A DNA stretch of 64,000 nt from Dyadobacter sp. NIV53 (GCF_019711195.1 NZ_CP081299.1:5800501-5864500); one strand, 5' to 3'. Positions 1 to 9,818 are shown, counted from the stretch's first letter. Translations and numbers: made by a program. Notes: generated from the sequence alone by a model not told the origin.

Positions 1-1952
1 TTAAAACAATTGGTTTCGGAAGACCTGCCACAGGAGAATGGCTGGCTGGGTCACCTAACAATGTGCTTACCTACTGGTATACCTGGTCGCAGAGACAAAT
101 GGATCCCGCTACCTTAAAAGTTTATAAATCAGAAAGATACCGGCACATGACCTGGAACGTGCGTGGGCCGGAAACCTACATGGTGCAAAGTTTCAACAAC
201 AACCCGTATTTTACGCTTTACGAAGAATATAACAACGATAGCAGGGACCGGCTTTATGGTAATGTTTCTCTTTCGTATAACCTTTCAAAAGACCTGAAAT
301 TAACAGGCTGGGCCAGAACCGACCTTTACACTGACAGAAGAGAAGACAGGTCAGGACTTGGCGGTTATGAGCCCAATCGCTACGAAGAGGATGTCATACA
401 GTTTCAGGAAAACAATTTTGAATTCCTGGCGCAGTATTCAAAGCAGTTAGGTTCGGATTTTAATATCAATGCCAATTTGGGGACAAACCTGAGGCGCTCT
501 AAATTCAGCCGCAATTTTGGTAGAACAGTAGGAGGCTTAAGTGTACCAAACTTCTTCAATTTAAGTGCTTCAGTCGACCGGCCGATTATTTCAGATGTGA
601 CCAGAGAACGTTCTGCAACGGGTATTTATGGAAGTTTTAATATGGGATTCCGAAATATCGTTTATGTAGACGGATCACTGCGCAATGACTGGTCTTCCAC
701 TTTGCCTGTTAATAATAACTCCTATTTGTATCCTGCCCTTTCCACAAGTATTGTATTTACTGACCTGCTGCCGGCGTCAACCGTATTGTCTTTTGGTAAA
801 CTTCGGGCGGGATGGGCACAGGTAGGAAATGATACAGATCCCTATCGCACCAGCCTGATTTATGAAAGCCAGATAGCGTATGGCAGCTCACCTGCGTATT
901 CCGTTCCTAATACTCTTAACAATCAGTTGCTGAAACCTGAGCGTACCAGCAGTTACGAAATTGGACTCGATCTTCGCTTCTTCAACAAGCGCGCCGGACT
1001 GGATGTGACGTTTTATAATAATGTAACTACGGACCAGATTATTCCGCTTTCTATTTCTCCTACAACCAGTTACAAAGCAGCAGTTGTCAATGCGGGGAAA
1101 CTGAATAACAAAGGGATTGAATTAATGCTAACAGGAACGCCAGTTTCAATTGAAAATGGTTTTGAATGGAATGTTGCACTTAACTGGGCAAAAAACAAAA
1201 ATAAGGTTATTGAACTGGCAGAAGGACAGGATACCTATGAAATTGGATTTCGTGATGGTGTTTCTGTTGTGGCAAAGGTGGGACAGCCCTACGGAACCCT
1301 AATCGGGACTGGGATCAAACGCAATGAAAAAGGGGAGAAAATGATTGACCAGACAGGTTTTTACATCAGAGAACCCGGGCATGTGATGGGATCGGTATTG
1401 GCTAGCTTTACAGGCGGACTTACCAATACTTTTTCGTATAAAGGATTTAATCTGAGCACATTGATCGACTTTCAGAAAGGCGGCGATATTTTTACAGAAA
1501 CAATCCGGAATGGTGTCACCAATGGTCAGTTTAAAGAAACCGTTGGACTGAACGATAGAGGAGAACCCAAGAGAAATCTGGTTGCTAACGGAGGTGGTGT
1601 TCGTGGCGAAGGAGTGTTGGCAGATGGTTCAGAAAATACCAAGTATGTTGAAGCGCAAAACTATTTCAAACAATTCGGATCTATTCAGGAGCCTTATGTT
1701 TTTGATGCGAGCTATATCAAATTCAGAGAGCTGAGATTAGGTTATGCTTTCCCTAAAAGACTTTATCAGAAATCGCCTTTCACAAGTGTTTCTTTTTCCC
1801 TTGTGGCCCGTAACGTAGCATTGCTGTTCAGGAATATGCCCCATCTAGACCCATCTGAACTGGCTTACGGATCAGGTAATATTCAGGGTCTGGAGGGAGC
1901 GGCAATACCGGCTCCCAGAACTATGGGTTTTAATATCAAATTCGGCTTATAA
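1..1952 (+). CDS. SusC-family TonB-dependent outer-membrane receptor, C-terminal part (5' end outside window)
   Basis: The frame is open from the first bases of the window and ends with TAA at 1950-1952, so the signal peptide, carboxypeptidase-like domain and plug are missing; a GTG at 63 is only an internal codon. The visible 650 or so residues are beta-barrel: alternating aromatic strands, TonB-receptor phrases such as LKPERTSSYEIGLDLRFFN, NKGIELML and the closing strand MGFNIKFGL with a terminal hydrophobic residue. SusC proteins form the TonB-driven barrel that imports oligomeric nutrients, with SusD as lid. The SusD gene follows after 24 bp, and amidase genes follow that, so the cargo is more likely an amide-containing compound than a plain polysaccharide (inference). 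Confidence 0.95.
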   Translation, partial: KTIGFGRPATGEWLAGSPNNVLTYWYTWSQRQMDPATLKVYKSERYRHMTWNVRGPETYMVQSFNNNPYFTLYEEYNNDSRDRLYGNVSLSYNLSKDLKLTGWARTDLYTDRREDRSGLGGYEPNRYEEDVIQFQENNFEFLAQYSKQLGSDFNINANLGTNLRRSKFSRNFGRTVGGLSVPNFFNLSASVDRPIISDVTRERSATGIYGSFNMGFRNIVYVDGSLRNDWSSTLPVNNNSYLYPALSTSIVFTDLLPASTVLSFGKLRAGWAQVGNDTDPYRTSLIYESQIAYGSSPAYSVPNTLNNQLLKPERTSSYEIGLDLRFFNKRAGLDVTFYNNVTTDQIIPLSISPTTSYKAAVVNAGKLNNKGIELMLTGTPVSIENGFEWNVALNWAKNKNKVIELAEGQDTYEIGFRDGVSVVAKVGQPYGTLIGTGIKRNEKGEKMIDQTGFYIREPGHVMGSVLASFTGGLTNTFSYKGFNLSTLIDFQKGGDIFTETIRNGVTNGQFKETVGLNDRGEPKRNLVANGGGVRGEGVLADGSENTKYVEAQNYFKQFGSIQEPYVFDASYIKFRELRLGYAFPKRLYQKSPFTSVSFSLVARNVALLFRNMPHLDPSELAYGSGNIQGLEGAAIPAPRTMGFNIKFGL

Positions 1953-1976
1953 TAACTAAGAAACCAAAAATGATTT

Positions 1977-3455
1977 ATGAAAAAGAAAATGAGAAACATA
2001 TATAAGAACTGCATGAAAGTGGTTTTGGCAACTGCTCTGTTACTTTTTAGTTCCTGTGATTTTAACGATATCAATATTGATCCTAATAACCCGGTTTCAG
2101 TTCCTACTTCGCATTTAATGACAAGTGCGCAACGTTCGGTGGCGGAATTGATTTTTGGCAACTCTAATGTGATCGGCTTAGCATCTTCGGCTACTACATT
2201 TATCCAGCATTGGGCTGGTACACGTGGGGGAGGCAATGATATTTATACAACCGTCGAACTGGATTTCAGTAACTTTTATACCGGTCCGCTTGCTGATCTG
2301 AATGAAGTAATCCGTCTGAATTCCAACGAGGCCACAGCCCTGGAAGCTTCACAGTCTGGTGTTAATGGTAACCAGATAGCAATCGCCAGGATATTGAAGG
2401 TTTATATCTTCCATAACATAACAGATATATGGGGGGAAGTTCCATACAAAGAATCTTTGCTCGGCAAAACGGTGGCATTGCCAAAATATGATCTGCAGTC
2501 GGAAATTTATACTGATTTATTAAAAGAACTCGACGAAGCAACCGCACAGATAAGTGTTGGCGGAGCGGCAATAAAGGGCGACATCATTTATAACGGTAAT
2601 ATGAACAACTGGAAATTATTCGCCCAATCCCTGAAAATGCGGATTGGTATGAGGATGTCCAAAGTAGACCCTGTTGCAGCCCAAAAAGCTGTTTCAGAGG
2701 CATTTAAAACCGGGGTGTTTACCAGTAACACACAAAGCGCCCTCTACAAATATCTGTCAGCTACATCCAATATCAACCCTTATTACTATTACTATAACTT
2801 TTCTGCCCCCAACATAGCCGTTTCCAATACTTTAATAGATAAACTGAAAGCACTCAGCGATCCGCGGCTGTTTATTTATGCCGACACAGCCAAAGTAGGG
2901 GGTAAGGGGTATGTTGGAACCGGTTTCGGGCTGGATATTGCCACAGCCAACCTGGATCGTGACGAAGAAGCTTCATGGCCTAATCCCCAGCATATTCTTC
3001 AGCCCACTGTGCCATTCAAAATACTGACCTACACCGAGGTTTTATTTCTGGAAGCCGAGGCAGCGGAAAGGGGATGGATTGATGGTGATGCAAAAGCTTT
3101 TTATGATGCCGGTATTATTGCCTCCCTTCAGTATTGGGGAGTAGACCAAAGCGCCATTGCTGCGTATCTGACAGTTCCTCAGGTGGTTTATCAAAAAAAT
3201 AATCCTTTTAAATCCATTGGTGAGCAAAAATGGCTGAATTTTTATCAGGAAGGTATAGAAGCCTGGTCTGACTGGCGCAGGCTTGGTTATCCGGAACTGA
3301 AAGATGCCCCTCAGGCATTTGCAGGCAGGAAATTACCCAGAAGAAGGGGCTATCCTCAAACAGAGATCACACTGAATACAGACAATTACCGGATCGTAAT
3401 AGCACGCCAGGGACCCGACGAGCTTTCTACGCGGGTATGGTGGGACGTACCATAA
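1977..3455 (+). CDS. SusD/RagB-like outer-membrane lipoprotein (SusD_2 type)
   Basis: A 492-residue lipoprotein: basic N-terminus, hydrophobic stretch and lipobox with Cys about residue 27 (LLFSSC), followed by the NIDPNNPVSVPTSHLMTSAQ start typical of the SusD_2-like branch. Later landmarks include RILKVYIFHNITDIWGEVPY, NNWKLFAQSLKMRIGMRMS and, near the end, YQEGIEAWSDWRRLGYPEL, all usual for this branch. SusD proteins sit on the cell surface as the substrate-binding lid of SusC. It begins 24 bp after the SusC stop, so the two are co-transcribed. The substrate cannot be read from sequence; the downstream hydrolases suggest amides or N-acylated compounds. Confidence 0.95.
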   Translation: MKKKMRNIYKNCMKVVLATALLLFSSCDFNDINIDPNNPVSVPTSHLMTSAQRSVAELIFGNSNVIGLASSATTFIQHWAGTRGGGNDIYTTVELDFSNFYTGPLADLNEVIRLNSNEATALEASQSGVNGNQIAIARILKVYIFHNITDIWGEVPYKESLLGKTVALPKYDLQSEIYTDLLKELDEATAQISVGGAAIKGDIIYNGNMNNWKLFAQSLKMRIGMRMSKVDPVAAQKAVSEAFKTGVFTSNTQSALYKYLSATSNINPYYYYYNFSAPNIAVSNTLIDKLKALSDPRLFIYADTAKVGGKGYVGTGFGLDIATANLDRDEEASWPNPQHILQPTVPFKILTYTEVLFLEAEAAERGWIDGDAKAFYDAGIIASLQYWGVDQSAIAAYLTVPQVVYQKNNPFKSIGEQKWLNFYQEGIEAWSDWRRLGYPELKDAPQAFAGRKLPRRRGYPQTEITLNTDNYRIVIARQGPDELSTRVWWDVP

Positions 3456-3517
3456 AGCGGGACGGTTATAATATCAATAAAAACACCATTTTTTATATTC
3501 CTTAATCTTACGTGAAC

Positions 3518-5116
3518 ATGATATCCAACGAGTTAGAAAAAGAAACACAGCCTTCCCGTCGTGAATTTTTATCAAAAGCAGGTAAGGGAGGTGTGGCAGC
3601 GATTGCATTGGCCGGTTTAATGTCCAGTTCACCTGGTATTATTTCTTCCAAAAGCTTGTCGCACGCCAAACTTAGGCCGGTGAAGCTGCCGGAAGATCCG
3701 CTGTTTACTTCTGCCAAAAACCTGGCATCCATGATTCAGTCGAAAAAAATATCTTCCGTTGAATTAACAGAAATGTATTTTAAAAGAATAGAACTGGTTA
3801 ATCCGCAGATCAACGCTGTGGTCATGCTGTGCAAGGAACGTGCTTTGATGGAAGCTAAAATGGCTGATGATATGCTGGCGAAAGGAAAAAGTAAAGGGCC
3901 GCTGCACGGTGTGCCGGTTACGATCAAGGATTCCATTGATACGGCAGGGGTTGTAAGCACGGGCGGGACTATGGGCCGCAAAAATTTTATTCCAGGAGAG
4001 GACGCTACCGTCGTTGCGCGTTTACGAAATGCCGGTGCCATTGTAATGGGCAAAACCAACACACCCGAATTTACACTGGCAGGGACAACTGCCAATTTAA
4101 TATACGGTATGACCAGCAATCCGTACAAGGCCGGTTACACACCAGGTGGCAGCAGCGGTGGTGCGGGATCGATTATTGCATCAGGCGGTTCCCCTATGGA
4201 TATCGGATCTGACTTTGGAGGAAGTATACGGATGCCAGCGCACTATAACGGGATTGCTGGCTTGAAACCCACTACGGGCAGGGTTCCCAGAACTGGCCAC
4301 ATTGTTGACTATGGAGGCATATTTGATACCTATCAGGTTCTTGGGCCATTGGCACGCTGGGTAGAAGACCTGGCCTATATCCTGCCTATTATTTCAGGCC
4401 CGGACCAGATTGATGCGGCCATTCATCCGGTACCGCTGGAAGATCCTTCTAAAGTTGATCTGAAAAAACTTAAATATGCCTGGCACATTGATATTGGCAG
4501 TGCAGAAAAATGTACACCGGAGACCATAAAAGCGGTTCAAGGTGTAGCAGATATGTTAAAAGATGGGAAATTCGTAATCACAAATGATGCACCTGTTAAA
4601 ATTATTCAGGAGGCAGAAAAGGTGCGTTCGGAACTGGGAATGGCCGATGGGCGGGCTTGGGTACGAAGGCTGGTAGAAAGATCCGGGACAAAAACAACGC
4701 ATCCTTTACTTGGTTTGTCGCCGGGGCCCGCAGGTGTAGCATCGGCAGCCCGGTTTACAGAACTGGTCGAGAACCTGGATGCTTCGCGTAGTAAAATGCT
4801 GCAATGGCTTGAAAGCTATGATATTGTAATTTCTCCGGTTATGGCAAGCCCTGCCAAACCCAATCCTGACAATTTTGATCCAAAGCCAAGAGATCCAGCC
4901 AGTTACGGATTTGTTGGGATATACAATATGACAGGATGGCCTTCTGCGGTAGTCAGGGCCGGTGTTAGCCCGGAAGGCCTGCCAATCGGCGTTCAGATTA
5001 TAGGCCGCCCCTGGCAGGAGCATGTGGTACTGGCAGTAGCCAGTTTCATTGAATCTCAAACTGGTGGCTGGCAGCCGCCGCTTGCTTTGAATGAGATCAT
5101 TACCGGAGGCAAGTAA
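3518..5116 (+). CDS. Tat-exported amidase-signature hydrolase, copy 1
   Basis: An amidase-signature enzyme of 532 residues that hydrolyses a carboxamide to acid and ammonia or amine. The Ser-cisSer-Lys triad is visible: Lys137 in VTIKDS, the glycine/serine loop GGSSGGAGS at 210-218, and nucleophile Ser236 in DFGGSIRMP. The N-terminus carries a perfect twin-arginine motif SRREFLSK followed by a hydrophobic stretch, so the folded enzyme should be exported by Tat to the periplasm. The ATG at 3518 is preferred to an in-frame GTG at 3512. It is 62 bp after susD and 39 bp before a paralogue, so it belongs to the same operon. The family includes GatA, but a Tat signal excludes a tRNA amidotransferase role. 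Confidence 0.93.
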   Translation: MISNELEKETQPSRREFLSKAGKGGVAAIALAGLMSSSPGIISSKSLSHAKLRPVKLPEDPLFTSAKNLASMIQSKKISSVELTEMYFKRIELVNPQINAVVMLCKERALMEAKMADDMLAKGKSKGPLHGVPVTIKDSIDTAGVVSTGGTMGRKNFIPGEDATVVARLRNAGAIVMGKTNTPEFTLAGTTANLIYGMTSNPYKAGYTPGGSSGGAGSIIASGGSPMDIGSDFGGSIRMPAHYNGIAGLKPTTGRVPRTGHIVDYGGIFDTYQVLGPLARWVEDLAYILPIISGPDQIDAAIHPVPLEDPSKVDLKKLKYAWHIDIGSAEKCTPETIKAVQGVADMLKDGKFVITNDAPVKIIQEAEKVRSELGMADGRAWVRRLVERSGTKTTHPLLGLSPGPAGVASAARFTELVENLDASRSKMLQWLESYDIVISPVMASPAKPNPDNFDPKPRDPASYGFVGIYNMTGWPSAVVRAGVSPEGLPIGVQIIGRPWQEHVVLAVASFIESQTGGWQPPLALNEIITGGK

Positions 5117-5155
5117 AATATCAACTGTTTTAAAATATCTTAACCGGGCCCTTTT

Positions 5156-6709
5156 ATGCAAAATATATCAACTCAAATTTATTCACGGAGGAAGCTGTTT
5201 TCATTCGGATTTTCAGCCAATGCGCTGTCTGCTTTATCTGAAAATGCTCAGGCTGCTAATCCCCTTTCATCGTTTCTGGTTTCCGGCGATACTACGGATG
5301 AGCCAATTTATATGTCGGCTACCAAACTGGCAGAGCTCATCAGGCAGAAGAAAATATCATCGGAAGAATTGGTAACCGCTTATATAAAACGTATTGAACA
5401 TGTTAATTTTCGTTTGAATGCAGTAGTGATGGAATGCTTTGACCGGGCTCTTGCAGAAGCAAAAGCAGCAGATCAGTCACTTAAAAAAGGGAAATTACTA
5501 GGTCCGTTACATGGTGTTCCGATGACGATCAAAGATTCCTTTGAGACAGAAGGAGTGATCAGTACCGGAGGGACCCTGGGCCATATGAACTATATTCCTA
5601 AAAATGATGCGACAGTAGTAGCGAGGCTGCGTGCCAGCGGGGCAATTTTGCTTGGAAAAACCAACACACCTGAATTTACATTAGCAGGAGGGGGCCTGAG
5701 AGGTGTTACAACAACAGGCAACATTATTTATGGTGTGAGTAAAAACCCGTATGATTTAAATCGCGGGACTTCTGGCAGCAGTGGTGGAGCAGGATCAATC
5801 ATTGCAGCTGGCGGAACCGCTTTTGATGTAGGTACAGACTGGGGCGGCAGTGTACGTTTGCCAGCCAGTACCAATGGTATCACAGGTATTAAACCTACTT
5901 CGGTACGCATTCCAAGAACCGGGCACATTGTAGATTACGGTGGTATTTACGATCTATGGCAGCAGCCGGGGCCGATGGCCCGGCGTGTGGAAGATCTGAT
6001 TCTCCTGACACCCATTTTGAGCGGCCCGGATTTTAAAGACGCGGCCGTAGTACCTATGCCATGGCTGGATCCGGCTAAGGTCAATGTTGCCAAACTGAAA
6101 GTGGCATTTTATCCTAATAATGGCTTGCTTACCACCGCCGTCGAAACGCAGGAAGCCGTAAAACAGGCGGCAAAATGGATGGAAGAGGCAGGGGCTGTCG
6201 TAACGGAAGACTTGCCAAAAGAACTGCTTGACGAGCTGGGTGCCATTCGTCGCGAACTGACACAGGGAGATTCCTGGGCATTTTTGAAACGTGCCGGAGA
6301 TAAAGCAGGTAGCCATGTATTAAGTGCTACCATTGTCGACCGTATAGATAAAGTGAAACCTATCTCTGCCGAAAGATACACTGAACTGCTTGAAATGCAG
6401 GATAAAAACCGAAGTAAAATGCTCCAATGGTTTCAAAAATACGATGTTATCCTTTGTCCTACCACAGATACTCCGGCCCCTCTGATTGATGAAGGAGTTA
6501 AGGATGCTGTGCCTTCGGCAAGTGCCGGTTATGTCGGAGCTTACAATACTACCGGCTGGCCTTCCACCGTAGTTCGTTGTGGTGGCACTAAAGAAGGTTT
6601 GCCGATTGGCGTGCAGGTAGTGGCACATCCATGGCGTGAAGATATATCCTTGGCCGCTGCGCAATATCTGGAAACGCGTTCAGGCGGATGGAAGAAACCC
6701 AATATTTGA
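5156..6709 (+). CDS. Exported amidase-signature hydrolase, copy 2 (tandem paralogue)
   Basis: A 517-residue paralogue of the preceding amidase, co-linear along its whole length. Catalytic residues are kept: Lys126 in MTIKDS, the loop SGSSGGAGS near 206-214 and Ser232 in DWGGSVRLP. The N-terminus has SRRKLFS followed by a weakly hydrophobic segment ending SENAQA, an acceptable but weaker Tat signal than copy 1. Relative to copy 1 there is an insertion of about ten residues (GGLRGVTTTGN, about 178-189) just before the active-site loop, which could change substrate choice. It lies 39 bp downstream of copy 1 and 94 bp upstream of the formamidase-type gene. Tandem duplication followed by divergence is the simplest history. 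Confidence 0.93.
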   Translation: MQNISTQIYSRRKLFSFGFSANALSALSENAQAANPLSSFLVSGDTTDEPIYMSATKLAELIRQKKISSEELVTAYIKRIEHVNFRLNAVVMECFDRALAEAKAADQSLKKGKLLGPLHGVPMTIKDSFETEGVISTGGTLGHMNYIPKNDATVVARLRASGAILLGKTNTPEFTLAGGGLRGVTTTGNIIYGVSKNPYDLNRGTSGSSGGAGSIIAAGGTAFDVGTDWGGSVRLPASTNGITGIKPTSVRIPRTGHIVDYGGIYDLWQQPGPMARRVEDLILLTPILSGPDFKDAAVVPMPWLDPAKVNVAKLKVAFYPNNGLLTTAVETQEAVKQAAKWMEEAGAVVTEDLPKELLDELGAIRRELTQGDSWAFLKRAGDKAGSHVLSATIVDRIDKVKPISAERYTELLEMQDKNRSKMLQWFQKYDVILCPTTDTPAPLIDEGVKDAVPSASAGYVGAYNTTGWPSTVVRCGGTKEGLPIGVQVVAHPWREDISLAAAQYLETRSGGWKKPNI

Positions 6710-6803
6710 GCCAGTTGCTTTATGCAACTATACATTTGCTTCACTCCAAAAAAATATACCGGTTTCAATCCATAAAAGGCAGATACCTACAAAACATATC
6801 CAT

Positions 6804-7970
6804 ATGGCCGACAATCAAAAAGATAATCAAAAAAACACCCGTAGGGGTTTCCTCAGAAAAACAGCTCAGGGGGGATTTGCAGCGCTTGCATTAGGTAGCT
6901 TCTCCGCCAGGGCGGATGATTTATCTGGTATTCCAGGTAATAAAAGTGCAGTGGCCCGGCCGGCAATCAAACCGGATTATTTCATCAAGACAGTGCCTGA
7001 AAACATGGTAGCCGGTTATTTTGGTGCGGACGTGCCACCAATTGCCAGGGTAAAAGACGGCGCAGTTGTGGAAATTCAGACAGTAGGTGCCGTAGGGATC
7101 AGTAAGACAGATCCGGAAAGCTTTTTTAAGAATAATAATTTACCTGTTGATGCACATGCGCTGGAAATCATTAAAATACAAAAGGAAGTAAAACCGGAGC
7201 CTTCCGGCATACGCGGCCACATGCTTACGGGACCGATCTATATAGAAGGGGCCGAGCCAGGTGATATGCTGGAAGTGAGGGTTTTAGATCTTTCCATACG
7301 CAGCATGTACGGCGTGAACATGGTAAGGCCGGGAGGTGGAGGTATTCCTGATGACATAACCACACCCAATGCATTTATTTACAGGTATGATTCCAGGAAA
7401 AAAACAGGCACATTTAAAGAAGGGGTAGAGATACCGTTAAGGCCATTTATGGGTGTAATGGGTGTATCGCCGCCTCCGGAAAAAGGTCGTGTCAGCTCAA
7501 TTGCACCGGGTAATTTTGGTGGAAACCTGGATATCCGACACCTTACAGTCGGTTCTACTTTATATTTACCTGTAAGCGTTCCCGGTGCTCTTTTTACAAC
7601 GGGGGACTGCCATACTGCCCAGGGAAATGGAGAGGTAAGCGGCACAGCCATAGAAGGTTCGCTTACGATGATAGCAAAATTTATTGTACATAAAGGTAAA
7701 ACGATCAAAGTACCAAGAGCTGAAAATGCAACACATTTTATAGCTATTGGCCTGGATCCGGATTTGCGTATTGCAATGAAAAATGCAATCAGGGAAACAT
7801 GTAATTTTATCAGTACAGAAATAGGAGGTTTCACTTTCAATGAAGCCCTGTCTATTGCCAGTACCGGTGTTGAATTTGAAGTTAGCCAGGTAGTTGACCA
7901 GACACTAGGCGTACATGGCATGATTCCGAAATCTATTTTCACCAAGAAAAAATTTGACTACTGGACCTGA
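6804..7970 (+). CDS. Tat-exported acetamidase/formamidase-family protein
   Basis: A 388-residue member of the FmdA/AmdA family, which hydrolyses formamide or short amides to ammonium and the acid. The family core is seen as TGPIYIEGAEPGDMLEVRVLDL, then FTTGDCHTAQGNGEVSGTAIEG with the usual D-H-Q-G-D/N-G-E motif, and the closing segment on GVHGMIPKSIF. The start at ATG 6804 gives TRRGFLRK plus a hydrophobic run ending SARA, a textbook twin-arginine signal; the frame is open further upstream into the preceding gene but that would hide the signal. Most family members are cytoplasmic, so export is unusual and matches the two exported amidases upstream. A 12-bp hairpin follows the gene. Confidence 0.92.
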   Translation: MADNQKDNQKNTRRGFLRKTAQGGFAALALGSFSARADDLSGIPGNKSAVARPAIKPDYFIKTVPENMVAGYFGADVPPIARVKDGAVVEIQTVGAVGISKTDPESFFKNNNLPVDAHALEIIKIQKEVKPEPSGIRGHMLTGPIYIEGAEPGDMLEVRVLDLSIRSMYGVNMVRPGGGGIPDDITTPNAFIYRYDSRKKTGTFKEGVEIPLRPFMGVMGVSPPPEKGRVSSIAPGNFGGNLDIRHLTVGSTLYLPVSVPGALFTTGDCHTAQGNGEVSGTAIEGSLTMIAKFIVHKGKTIKVPRAENATHFIAIGLDPDLRIAMKNAIRETCNFISTEIGGFTFNEALSIASTGVEFEVSQVVDQTLGVHGMIPKSIFTKKKFDYWT

Positions 7971-7982
7971 CAAACCGATTCA

Positions 7983-8011
7983 TCTGCTGTTTAATTTTTT
8001 TAAACAGCAGA
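7983..8011 (+). terminator. Hairpin after the amidase/formamidase genes
   Basis: Perfect 12-bp inverted repeat TCTGCTGTTTAA (7983-7994) and TTAAACAGCAGA (8000-8011) around a five-T loop, starting 12 bp after the formamidase stop. The U-tract after the stem is weak, so it may act as a partial terminator or as a 3' mRNA stabiliser before the asparaginase-like gene at 8064. Confidence 0.6.
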
Positions 8012-8063
8012 TTCCAGTTTCAAAGTCCGTTTCCCAGCTGCTTTTCTTTTTTTAACCAGAGTC

Positions 8064-9818
8064 ATGAAACAATTAATAACCAGGTGCAGAATTATTGTAG
8101 TCTGCCTTCTGCTAAATTCTATATGGGCTAGATCTTCCTTTGCACAGGAACGGCAGGTTAAACCTAAAATCGCCGTTTTTTCTGGCCCGACTGCTACCAT
8201 TCAAAATAGCCAGCCGCTGGTTACAAGCAATAAGGCACGTAAAAAACATGGTTTGCCTGAATTGAAAGATCCTTCGGGCAGAACATTAACAGACGTTCTG
8301 TTTTATCAGAAACTGGCTGCTCCGGCCAGGATTTATGTAGAGATGTTTACGGCGCATCCACTGGAAAATGACGTAAAAGAGCTGTATGGGGAACCAGATG
8401 GCTACGTAGATACCAAAGGTAAATTTGATACAAAAAGAAAATCACCCGACGACAGGCCCGTTCTGGAAATCCTGTTACAGCCACAAGATGGTTTGTATCC
8501 TTTACCCTACATGGCGCGGCAGATAAATGGGAATGCCTGGGATGCGGAATTTACCGAACCTAATGTACCTTTTGCAAAATCCAGGCAAACTTTTTATCCC
8601 AATGCTTTCCGGATTTTTGAAGAAATAGAAAGAAATGGCGGTCGTATAATGGAACTGGCTGACTATGATTTTTACCGTCCGGCTCCGGCTGGCGGTTATA
8701 CGAAAGGCCTGTCTGAAAGTCAAAGGACCGATATGGGTAAAGGTGCTATTGCCCCGGAAAAATTGGGGGAGGATTTCTTCTCATACGGCCCTTATGGCGC
8801 CTCACCACATACAATTGCGTTGGCCAGGGCAACCAATATGGTTCAAAAGACGATGGCAACCGGCGATTATTTGGGTTCCGTCTGGCTTGAAGGAAGTCCG
8901 AGTATAGAAACCACTTCTTACTGGATGAACTTACTCATCGATACAAAATCTCCGATGGTATTCAACGCAGCGCAAAGAAAACGTGGCAGTATCAGCGCGG
9001 ACGGTGATCAGAACATTAAGGATGCCATCACTTACATTACTTCAAAAGTATGGGCTGATGAGAATGGAAACAATAAAGTCGGATCTGTCATGATCCAGGA
9101 CCAGATGGTATTTTCTACGCGTGAAGTTCAAAAAGGGGATGCTCGCCCGGGAGGTTATGTGGTCACTGGCGGGCACGGCGGCATTGTGGGAACGATGGGA
9201 TATGGTCCAAAGCTTACTTTTCTTCCTGTAAGAAAACATACTTATCATTCCCAGGTTTCCTTAAAAAAGTTGCCTGGTCAGGTGCCTGGTATTATTAGAA
9301 ATGGAAAATCTGTCGAAATTACTTCAGTCGCAACAAAGGACGCAGAAGGATATCTTATTCCTGGGTCACTACCAATGGTTACTATTCTAAAAAGCTCCAA
9401 CTGGCGGTCGGATAACGATGCCAGTAAGGATGCATCGACGGAAATCGATATTCTGGCCCGGCTGAATGATTATATTGATAAGCACCCGCTGGCAGGTTTT
9501 GTAGGAGAAGGTTACGCTCCCTATGGTTCGATGACTTCGCCAATGGACGCAGCATTAACAAAAGTTGTTTTGCATGGGTATCCGGTGTTAAAAGTTGCCC
9601 GGGGTAATGCTGATGGATTTATGGATACAAATACGAATAACTTATTTATAGAAGGACAAAATACAACAGCAACAAAAGGAATGATGTTACTAATGGCCTG
9701 CATTTTAAAATTTGGAGCGCTTCCGCCTGCAAAAGACCCTGATCATCCTACCGGAGAAGAATTAAGGCTGATCAAAGAAAAAATAAACCAGTACCAGGAA
9801 ATTTTTCATACACATTAA
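8064..9818 (+). CDS. Secreted asparaginase-like protein with altered catalytic motif
   Basis: A 584-residue protein with a Sec signal peptide (MKQLITRCRI to SSFAQ, about residue 28). Its order of motifs follows L-asparaginase but with changes: IAVFSGPTATIQ (36-47) where ATGGTIAG is expected; WLEGSPSIETT (274-284) where the catalytic HGTDTMEET is expected; RGSISADGDQNI (307-318) corresponding to the family's AISADGPLNL; MIQDQMVFSTREVQK matching the NDEIHSARDVTK segment; and a C-terminal GYPVLKVARGNADGF domain. The middle His-Thr-Asp-Thr catalytic group is thus replaced. There are insertions of more than 150 residues before residue 270. It may use a different active site or be a binding protein. 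It sits downstream of three amide hydrolases. Fold assignment is inference from motif order. Confidence 0.65.
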   Translation: MKQLITRCRIIVVCLLLNSIWARSSFAQERQVKPKIAVFSGPTATIQNSQPLVTSNKARKKHGLPELKDPSGRTLTDVLFYQKLAAPARIYVEMFTAHPLENDVKELYGEPDGYVDTKGKFDTKRKSPDDRPVLEILLQPQDGLYPLPYMARQINGNAWDAEFTEPNVPFAKSRQTFYPNAFRIFEEIERNGGRIMELADYDFYRPAPAGGYTKGLSESQRTDMGKGAIAPEKLGEDFFSYGPYGASPHTIALARATNMVQKTMATGDYLGSVWLEGSPSIETTSYWMNLLIDTKSPMVFNAAQRKRGSISADGDQNIKDAITYITSKVWADENGNNKVGSVMIQDQMVFSTREVQKGDARPGGYVVTGGHGGIVGTMGYGPKLTFLPVRKHTYHSQVSLKKLPGQVPGIIRNGKSVEITSVATKDAEGYLIPGSLPMVTILKSSNWRSDNDASKDASTEIDILARLNDYIDKHPLAGFVGEGYAPYGSMTSPMDAALTKVVLHGYPVLKVARGNADGFMDTNTNNLFIEGQNTTATKGMMLLMACILKFGALPPAKDPDHPTGEELRLIKEKINQYQEIFHTH

